Positions 22,217 through 27,637 of a stretch of 27,637 bases of DNA are shown here, one piece after another (the stretch's first letter is position 1; the number at the start of each line of letters is the position of its first letter). Where the stretch lies: contig NZ_CAKZIK010000015.1 of assembly GCF_936933875.1 (NCBI RefSeq), forward strand, positions 1 to 27,637, read 5' to 3'. The notes beneath the pieces were generated by a model. The model was given only the letters and a program-made list of their open reading frames with translations. It did no database searches and was not told where the DNA came from. The position numbers and the translations under genes were made by a program. The DNA comes from an uncultured Chryseobacterium sp. Lineage in GTDB: Bacteria > Bacteroidota > Bacteroidia > Flavobacteriales > Weeksellaceae.

Positions 22217-23344
22217 TCAATTGAATAAATCTCTTACTTTATCGAAAAAAGTTTTTTCTTTTCCTGAAGGTTCAGCTACCATTTCGCCGCTGTTCATTTG
22301 GGTTTCGAAAAATTCTTTTTGTTCTTTTGTTAATTTTTGTGGCGTCCAAACATTGATATGAACAAACATATCACCTTTTCCATAGCTGTCGATACTCGGT
22401 AACCCTTTTCCTGCCAAACGAAGAATTTTGCCACTTTGCGTTCCCGGATCAACAGTAATTTTTACCTTTCCATCCACTGTAGGAACTTCTTTCTTCACCC
22501 CTAAAGCTGCTTCAGCAAAAGATACGTACAGTTCCTGGTGAAGATTGTCTCCTTCCCTCTTAATCGTTACATCAACTTCTTCTTCAACAACCACCAAAAG
22601 ATCTCCGGGATTTCCACCAAAAGGTGCATCATTACCTTTTCCGCGAACGTTCAGCTGAATTCCTTCTCTTGCTCCTGCAGGAATATTTATGGTTACCTCT
22701 TCCTCTTCTTTTACCAAACCTTGTGAGTTGGCTCCAGAAGGAATTTTATCGGCAACTTTACCCATTCCTTGACAAGTTCCGCAATGAGTTTGGGTTTGCA
22801 TTTGTCCGAACATCGTGTTCATGACTTTTACCTGAACTCCGCTTCCATGGCAAGTTGGACAAGTTTTGGAAGTTGCTCCTGCTGCCAATTTCATCTTCTT
22901 GACTTTAATGGTTTTTTGAGTTCCGTTCACCATTTCTTCAAGATTCAGTTTAATTCGCACACGAAGATTGGTTCCACGAACTTGCTGTCTTTGACCGCCG
23001 CCAAAACCACCAAATCCGCCACCGCCGAAATGTCCACCAAAAATATCTCCAAATTGGCTGAAAATATCTTCCATGTTCATACCGCCACCGAAACCGCCAC
23101 CGCCAAATCCACCGGCTCCTCCCATTCCTGCATGTCCGAACTGATCGTAACGCGCGCGGTTGTTATCGTCACTCAGCACTTCATAAGCTTCTGCTGCTTC
23201 TTTAAATTTTTCTTCAGCTTCTTTATCACCCGGATTTTTATCGGGGTGAAATTTTAAAGCCATTTTTCGGTATGCTTTCTTTATTTCGTCTGCCGAAGCA
23301 CTTTTGGAAATTTCCAGAACTTCGTAATAATCTCTTTTCGACAT
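22217..23344 (-). CDS. dnaJ: chaperone protein DnaJ with reduced zinc finger
   Basis: Hsp40 co-chaperone that delivers substrates to DnaK and stimulates its ATPase. The 375-aa product has a J domain (1-70) with HPD at 33-35, and a Gly/Phe-rich linker at about 71-120 unusually rich in GGFGG runs. A shortened cysteine region follows, then the two C-terminal substrate-binding domains and a short tail. Only two of the usual four CxxCxGxG motifs remain (162-169 and 188-195). By position these are motifs 2 and 3, so the first zinc centre (motifs 1 and 4) is lost and the second kept. It is co-transcribed with grpE, 104 bp downstream of its stop, with no dnaK nearby. Confidence 0.96.
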   Translation of the reverse strand: MSKRDYYEVLEISKSASADEIKKAYRKMALKFHPDKNPGDKEAEEKFKEAAEAYEVLSDDNNRARYDQFGHAGMGGAGGFGGGGFGGGMNMEDIFSQFGDIFGGHFGGGGFGGFGGGQRQQVRGTNLRVRIKLNLEEMVNGTQKTIKVKKMKLAAGATSKTCPTCHGSGVQVKVMNTMFGQMQTQTHCGTCQGMGKVADKIPSGANSQGLVKEEEEVTINIPAGAREGIQLNVRGKGNDAPFGGNPGDLLVVVEEEVDVTIKREGDNLHQELYVSFAEAALGVKKEVPTVDGKVKITVDPGTQSGKILRLAGKGLPSIDSYGKGDMFVHINVWTPQKLTKEQKEFFETQMNSGEMVAEPSGKEKTFFDKVRDLFN

Positions 23345-23350
23345 TTTTAT

Positions 23351-23436
23351 AATTGTGAATTGTGAATTCGCTGCGCTGTGAATTTTTTCAAGTGAATTTT
23401 CAAAATTGACTATTCACTTCTCACTTTCGAAGCAAA
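23351..23436 (+). repeat. decayed heptamer repeats between grpE and dnaJ
   Basis: Short runs of TTGTGAA near 23353-23366 and of TATTCAC/TTCTCAC near 23410-23425 keep a 7-bp step. They resemble, in both orientations, the GGTGAAT heptamers of the two large arrays. They fill most of the 104-bp gap within this operon. Confidence 0.5.
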
Positions 23437-23448
23437 ATTGACTCTTTC

Positions 23449-23988
23449 TTAATTTCCGATAACCACTTTTGCGAAACGAATCACCTTATCGTGTAACTGG
23501 TATCCGTTTTCGATAACATCTACAATTTTTCCTTTCAAATCTTCTGTAGGAGCTGGAATTTGGGTAATCGCTTCATGAAGATTTACATCAAAGTCATCGC
23601 CTGCTTTTACTTCAACCGGTTTTAAACCTTTTTCAACCAATTTTGATTTGAATTTTTGATAGATTAATTCAACACCCTGTAAATCGGCAGGATTTCCATT
23701 TTTAGCAATTTCCTTTAATGCTCTTTCGAAATCATCCAAAACTCCCAACATCGAAACCATCATGTCCTGATTAGCGTATTGGAAAAATTCCATTTTTTCT
23801 TTTGCGCTTCTCTTTTTGAAGTTTTCGAACTCCGCATAAAGACGGATATAACGGTCTTTTTCTTCTGCCAAAAGTTCCTCTGCGGAAGGTTGCACTGCCA
23901 TATTTTCAGTAGCTTCATCTTCAACATTTGGATTAATTTCAGCCTGCTCGTCTAAATTTTCTTCGTATTTATCGTGATTTTCTGACAT
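23449..23988 (-). CDS. grpE: nucleotide exchange factor GrpE
   Basis: Releases ADP from DnaK to restart the chaperone cycle. The 179-aa product has an acidic, disordered N-terminus (about 1-35). A long coiled-coil helix follows with the family block RYIRLYAEFENFKKRSAKEKMEF, then the C-terminal beta domain with NLHEAITQIP, and the conserved ending VIENGYQLHDKVIRFAKVVIG. Length and motif order are normal. It is the first gene of the grpE-dnaJ operon and starts about 30 bp after a strong promoter match. Confidence 0.96.
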   Translation of the reverse strand: MSENHDKYEENLDEQAEINPNVEDEATENMAVQPSAEELLAEEKDRYIRLYAEFENFKKRSAKEKMEFFQYANQDMMVSMLGVLDDFERALKEIAKNGNPADLQGVELIYQKFKSKLVEKGLKPVEVKAGDDFDVNLHEAITQIPAPTEDLKGKIVDVIENGYQLHDKVIRFAKVVIGN

Positions 23989-24017
23989 AATTTATATTTT
24001 TTATACACACTAATTTT

Positions 24018-24049
24018 CAAAATTATTGCCAAAGGATTTTTTTTGACAA
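24018..24049 (-). promoter_or_regulatory. promoter of the grpE-dnaJ operon
   Basis: On the minus strand TAATTTTG (24018-24025) matches the -7 box TAnnTTTG, with TTG (24047-24049) 21 bp upstream. The expected start is near 24011, about 22 nt before the grpE ATG. The -33 element abuts the stop codon of the upstream transporter-like gene. Confidence 0.7.
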
Positions 24050-24784
24050 TTAGTCAGATTTTTTTGAAACAGGAAAAGTGTAATTGATTTTGAAATTCGC
24101 AAAATAATTGGGAGCATTTTCTGTCAAACCAAATCCAACAGAGTTTTCGAAAGTAAGATTTTGGAGAATATTATACGTAATTCCGCCATCCAAATGATGA
24201 TTTGAACTTTGGTTTTTTGCACTGTAACCAAAATATTCTGCGAACAGAACACTTTTCGGTGTTACCTGATACAAACCAGATATTGAATAGGTCGTCATCT
24301 GTTGACCGGTACCTGTATCCCATTTCGAACCGACATTATATTGCAAAGAAGTTTTTTCATTCAATTGATTTCCAAAAATAAGATTAAGGGATGGACTTAA
24401 AAAAGTTCCGTGATAAATTTTCGATCCCGTTTTGTGCAGACCGATGTTGGCCATTAAATAAACATCAGGAAGAATATTTTTTGAAGGAAACAGTTTCGTT
24501 TTAAAACCAATAACCAATGGAGAAACTCCTCTGAACGAGATCTCTTCTGAAGTGTTATGAGTTATTGCTGTTTGCAAATGCAACTCTGTATTTTAGAGAA
24601 TTCCCCATTTTGCAAAAAACGCGGGAATATAATATTGATGCTGATTTCCGTAATTTTCGTAGGCAAAATCTGTTTCAATTTCGATGTGATTTTTCTGAAC
24701 TGTTGCGGGTACTTCGGTAGTGTATTGCGCAGAAATAAAACCGTACAACGCCAAAAAGCACGGCAGAAAAACTTTATTATTCAC
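24050..24784 (-). pseudogene. outer-membrane transporter-like protein (Phenol_MetA_deg-like), split by in-frame TAA
   Basis: The frame is continuous apart from one TAA at 24593-24595, which divides it into about 63 and 180 residues. The first part has a signal peptide (CFLALYGFISAQ) and ENYGNQHQYYIPAFFAKWGIL. The second continues in the same frame with NTELHLQTAI and a run of amphipathic strands ending YTFPVSKKSD, as in beta-barrel proteins annotated as MetA-like transporters. The join WGIL-stop-NTELHL reads as one conserved strand pair with a single codon mutated. The likely start is GTG at 24784, overlapping the mntH stop (GTGA), so it was coupled to mntH. It is either a recent nonsense pseudogene or a sequencing error; readthrough cannot be excluded. 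Confidence 0.72.
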
Positions 24785-26115
24785 CAAAAAAATGTCTCAA
24801 ATAACAGATACAAATTTAGAAAAATGATGACGGTAGCAATTACCCAAACCAAAATTTTAAGCCATAACTTATTGGCAAACTGTCCCATTTTCAGTTTTGA
24901 ATTGGTAAACATCACTAACGGAACTACCGCAAAACTCAACTGCATCGATAGAATAACCTGACTTAAAACCAAGAGATTTGTAGTACCTTTTTCTCCGTAA
25001 ATAATCGTGACTATTAAAGCCGGTATAACTGCAATTAGACGTGTTATTAATCTTCTAAGCCATGGTTTCAAACGAATGTTCAGAAATCCTTCCATAACAA
25101 TCTGTCCGGCAAGTGTTCCTGTTAAAGTTGAATTTTGACCTGAAGCCAATAATGCGACTGCAAAGAAAATACTCGCTAAAGTAGTTCCTAAAATCGGAGC
25201 CAACATTTTGTAGGCATCATGAATGTCTGCAATGTCTTTATTTCCGGTTGTATGGAAAGTTGCGGCTGCAACAATTAATATGGAAGCATTAATGAAAAAA
25301 GCTAAAAGCAAAGAAACTGAACTGTCAATAGTCGCAAATTTTATTGCTTCTTTTTTACCTTCATCGGTTCTTTCATAATTTCTTGTTTGAACGATACTGC
25401 TATGAAGATAAAGGTTATGTGGCATAACAGTCGCTCCCAAAATTCCAATGGCAATATACAGCATGGATGGATTGGTAATAATTTCTTTTTGTGGAACCAA
25501 ACCGCTTAAAATTGGGAACAAATCTGGTTTACTGAGAATAATTTCATAAAGAAAACATCCCAAAATAATAAAGATTAATCCTGCAACAATACTTTCAATA
25601 ACCCTAAAACCTTTTGCCTGAAGAAAAAGAATCAGGAAAACATCAATAACAGTAATGACAACGCCCCAAGTCAGCGGAATTCCAAAAAGCAAGTTTAAAG
25701 CAATGGCAGAACCGATAACTTCGGCCAAATCACAGGCTGCAATGGCAATCTCACACAAAACCCACAATATAAAATTGGTGGTAGGATTAAAATGATCTCT
25801 ACAAGCCTGAGCGAGATCTCTTTCTGCAACAATTCCCAATTTTAAGGAGAGATGCTGAAGAATCATCGCAAAAATATTTGATAATAAGATAACAGAAAGC
25901 AAAGTATAACCAAACTGAGCTCCTCCTGCAATGTCGGTTGCCCAGTTTCCCGGATCCATATAACCTACGGCAACCATTAAACCTGGACCAGCGAACGCCA
26001 AAAGCTTTTTGAAAAAACCGGCATTTTTTGGAACATTTATGCTTGAAAAAACTTCAGGTAAAGAATCTGCAGTTCTTTCTTTTCTCCAAGCTTTGTTATT
26101 TATATTTAAGTTCAA
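24781..26115 (-). CDS. mntH: Nramp-family divalent metal transporter (MntH)
   Basis: Proton-coupled uptake of Mn2+ or Fe2+ across the inner membrane. The 444-aa product has about eleven membrane helices and the two Nramp metal-site motifs: DPGN at 54-57 in helix 1 and MPHN at 231-234 in helix 6, with Ala228 before it. The GHx-type transport signature region is represented by the block ASGQNSTLTGTLAGQIVMEG. The start is a TTG at 26115, since a stop codon lies 12 bp upstream in frame and the next ATG falls inside helix 1. The gene sits 10 bp after a perfect palindrome overlapping its promoter, indicating metal-dependent repression. It overlaps the broken transporter-like gene by 4 bp. Confidence 0.93.
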   Translation of the reverse strand: MNLNINNKAWRKERTADSLPEVFSSINVPKNAGFFKKLLAFAGPGLMVAVGYMDPGNWATDIAGGAQFGYTLLSVILLSNIFAMILQHLSLKLGIVAERDLAQACRDHFNPTTNFILWVLCEIAIAACDLAEVIGSAIALNLLFGIPLTWGVVITVIDVFLILFLQAKGFRVIESIVAGLIFIILGCFLYEIILSKPDLFPILSGLVPQKEIITNPSMLYIAIGILGATVMPHNLYLHSSIVQTRNYERTDEGKKEAIKFATIDSSVSLLLAFFINASILIVAAATFHTTGNKDIADIHDAYKMLAPILGTTLASIFFAVALLASGQNSTLTGTLAGQIVMEGFLNIRLKPWLRRLITRLIAVIPALIVTIIYGEKGTTNLLVLSQVILSMQLSFAVVPLVMFTNSKLKMGQFANKLWLKILVWVIATVIIFLNLYLLFETFFW

Positions 26116-26125
26116 TTTTTTAAAA

Positions 26126-26143
26126 TGTTAGATTAATCTAACA
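26126..26143. promoter_or_regulatory. palindromic operator of mntH (MntR/DtxR-type candidate)
   Basis: TGTTAGATTAATCTAACA is a perfect 18-bp palindrome, covering the expected mntH transcription start and touching its -7 box. Nramp genes are commonly repressed by DtxR/MntR regulators that bind such TTAG-type palindromes. The regulator is inferred and not encoded in the window. Confidence 0.7.
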
Positions 26144-26170
26144 AATATAGATAAATTGTTCTAATATCAA
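26142..26170 (-). promoter_or_regulatory. promoter of mntH
   Basis: On the minus strand TATATTTG (26142-26149) is an exact -7 box, with TTG (26168-26170, within TTTTG) 18 bp upstream. The start near 26136 gives a leader of about 20 nt. Confidence 0.75.
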
Positions 26171-26181
26171 AATTTAAAGCA

Positions 26182-26210
26182 AAAGAAAATCCCGACTAAA
26201 AGCCGGGATT
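26182..26210 (-). terminator. terminator of the DUF937-OmpA gene
   Basis: On the minus strand AATCCCG (26204-26210) pairs with CGGGATT (26188-26194), followed by TTCTTTT. It lies 25 bp after the stop codon. Confidence 0.8.
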
Positions 26211-26234
26211 AATATTAAAAAATTCTAAAAAGAA

Positions 26235-27512
26235 TTATTTTACAAATCTGATTGCTGTTTTTCTGTCAGCTTCTCTTTCTTTATCAGTTCCTGTTTCAGC
26301 AACTGTTGCAAATTTTTCACCGTAACCTTCAGCTTCAACAACTTGTGCAGAACCTAGAGCAGCTTTTACAGCGTTAGCTCTATCAGCAGAAAGTTTAAGG
26401 TTTGCAGCATCATCACCTTTTTTGTCAGTGTAAGCTCCGATTTTTACTTTAGCATCTGGATAAGCAGCCAAAATCGCTTTCAAGTTATCCAACTGAACTT
26501 GAGATTCTGGAGTCAATTTAGTTGTTCCAAATTCGAAGTTTAAGTTATCAAAGTTGAACCACTTGTTTTTCAAAGCAGCTTCGTCTGCATTTTTGTACTC
26601 GTCAGAATTCAAGAAAGCGACTACTTGATCTTCGATACCACCTTTGTAAGCGTTCAAAGTTTTTCCGGTTGGCAATGTAACTATAGTGGATTGTTTGGTT
26701 GCTATAAGAGTTGTTCCAGTAGAATCAACATAAACTGCAGCAGAAGAATCGGAAACTACGATGGTTGAATCAGTTACTCCGGTCGTGGTTTCCGCAGGTT
26801 TGTTGCATTGCTTCCAAAGGAACCAAGCAGCAAGACCTAACAATAGAAGTGGCAATAACCATTTCCAGATAGATCCGCCTCCACCGTTGTCGTCATTTCT
26901 GTCAACATTAACGTGAGTTGCACCACCTCTGTTTACTTCTACTTTTGGTTCGTCATAAGAAGTAACTTTTACTTTTTCAGTTTCTACTTTATCACCACCA
27001 AACCAGTTTCCAAGACCTAAAGAAGCCAAAGAAAGACCAGCCGGAAGTAAAGAAGAAACAAGACCTTTCTGATCTTCTAATAACCTCGTGATACCGGAAG
27101 CATCAAGATTGTTATCAGCAGAGTACTTTCCTAGAGATCCCAAAGCAGCACCAGTAACCATATTCAATAAAGAATTAGATGATGAGTTGCTTACTCCTGA
27201 AAAACTGGAAATTGCATTAACCAATCCTCCTACTTTATCTCCAAAAATTGCAGAAAGTACAGAAGATATAACTGAATTGTTAGAAGAACCTCCTAACAAA
27301 TTACTAAGAAGACCGCTAGAAGCAGCACCAGTAATCGCATCAAGAACTCCTGGCTTGTTAGCATTGTTTGCTAAACCTCCAACAACTGCAGGAAGTAAAC
27401 CGCTGATTGCTTTAGAAACTCCTGATTCGCTTTCTCCTAATTGAGAAGCAGCTTGTGAAACTAATGCAGGACCTAACTGTCCTTTGATTAGATCAATTAC
27501 ATTTAATGACAT
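26235..27512 (-). CDS. DUF937-OmpA fusion envelope protein
   Basis: The 425-aa product has three parts. Residues 1 to about 165 are a DUF937 domain: small-residue-rich helices beginning MSLNVIDLIKGQLGPALVSQ, with GVSKAISGLLPAVVGGLAN and repeated GLLSNLLGG-type segments. A charged linker leads to one membrane helix at about 215-233 (WLLPLLLLGLAAWFLW). A second low-complexity linker (Thr/Ser/Val-rich) leads to the C-terminal OmpA peptidoglycan-binding domain at about 315-425 (LNFEFGTTKLTPES, YTDKKGDDAANLKLSADRAN). With no signal peptide, DUF937 is predicted cytoplasmic and OmpA periplasmic, tying the inner membrane to the cell wall. The function of DUF937 is unknown. Confidence 0.9.
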   Translation of the reverse strand: MSLNVIDLIKGQLGPALVSQAASQLGESESGVSKAISGLLPAVVGGLANNANKPGVLDAITGAASSGLLSNLLGGSSNNSVISSVLSAIFGDKVGGLVNAISSFSGVSNSSSNSLLNMVTGAALGSLGKYSADNNLDASGITRLLEDQKGLVSSLLPAGLSLASLGLGNWFGGDKVETEKVKVTSYDEPKVEVNRGGATHVNVDRNDDNGGGGSIWKWLLPLLLLGLAAWFLWKQCNKPAETTTGVTDSTIVVSDSSAAVYVDSTGTTLIATKQSTIVTLPTGKTLNAYKGGIEDQVVAFLNSDEYKNADEAALKNKWFNFDNLNFEFGTTKLTPESQVQLDNLKAILAAYPDAKVKIGAYTDKKGDDAANLKLSADRANAVKAALGSAQVVEAEGYGEKFATVAETGTDKEREADRKTAIRFVK

Positions 27513-27539
27513 AATAGTTTATTTTAAAATTTAACTTAT

Positions 27540-27547
27540 CAAAGATA
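27540..27547 (-). promoter_or_regulatory. -7 box for the DUF937-OmpA gene
   Basis: TATCTTTG on the minus strand matches TAnnTTTG, 27 bp before the ATG. A TTTG lies only 13 bp upstream, so the -33 element is uncertain. Confidence 0.45.
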
Positions 27548-27611
27548 GCAATTTTTAATCCAAAGATTGTTTTTGTGAAGTATTTTTTAAGAAATTTTAA
27601 TATTTAACCTG

Positions 27612-27628
27612 TTGTGCATTTAGCACAA
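27612..27628. repeat. inverted repeat at the right window edge
   Basis: TTGTGC and GCACAA are separated by ATTTA. No T run follows on the plus strand within the window. It could be a hairpin ending a gene beyond the edge or an operator; the sequence does not decide. Confidence 0.35.
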
Positions 27629-27637
27629 ATTAACTTT

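Noticed and set aside
1..24784. A link between the UUA-anticodon tRNA fragments and the in-frame TAA of the transporter-like gene (ochre suppression)
   Set aside because: The fragment that can be read in full lacks a T arm and acceptor 3' strand, so no working suppressor is visible. Genes in the window also use TAA as a normal stop. Coincidence is more likely unless an intact copy exists left of the window.

Overview
The window looks like a chromosomal segment from a member of the Flavobacteriia, most likely the Chryseobacterium group (Weeksellaceae). The signs are Bacteroidetes-type promoters (TAnnTTTG at -7, TTG/TTTG near -33), AT-rich intergenic DNA, a grpE-dnaJ pair without dnaK, and a DnaJ with the shortened zinc finger I associate with this group. 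The genus is inferred from overall style, not from a search.

Layout. (1) 1-353, minus strand: tRNA-Ser(GCU), tRNA-Pro(UGG), then two tandem truncated tRNA-like copies with a UUA anticodon. (2) 485-1516: lipoprotein N-acetylmuramoyl-L-alanine amidase. (3) 1905-20106, all plus strand: a capsule/exopolysaccharide locus of the Wzx/Wzy type. It holds a priming sugar transferase, a Wzc tyrosine kinase, a small outer-membrane protein, GDP-fucose synthase (fcl), an IS110-family element, GDP-mannose dehydratase (gmd), flippase, polymerase, five glycosyltransferases, two hexapeptide acetyltransferases, a VanZ-like protein and a Wza export lipoprotein. (4) 20107-20826: non-coding, with a strong terminator, heptamer repeats and double-hairpin repeats. 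(5) 20827-27512, all minus strand: esterase lipoprotein, mannose-6-P isomerase-type cupin, dnaJ, grpE, a transporter-like gene broken by an in-frame TAA, an Nramp metal transporter (mntH) with a palindromic operator, and a DUF937-OmpA fusion.

How it works together. The sugar transferase should load the first sugar on undecaprenyl phosphate. Gmd and Fcl make GDP-L-fucose, and the glycosyl- and acetyltransferases build the repeat unit. Wzx flips it, Wzy polymerises it, and Wzc and Wza control length and export.

Main discoveries. First, the polysaccharide locus is bracketed by a 72-bp direct repeat (70/72 identical). The repeat runs from the last codons of the amidase gene through its terminator, and the second copy ends in the stop codon of the esterase gene. 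The amidase and esterase genes were therefore probably convergent neighbours before the locus arrived, and recombination between the repeats would remove it cleanly. Second, the leader of the IS110 element can be folded by hand into a two-loop bridge-RNA-like structure. Its loops contain 8-nt matches to the element's own donor end and to its target flank, both meeting at a TG core.
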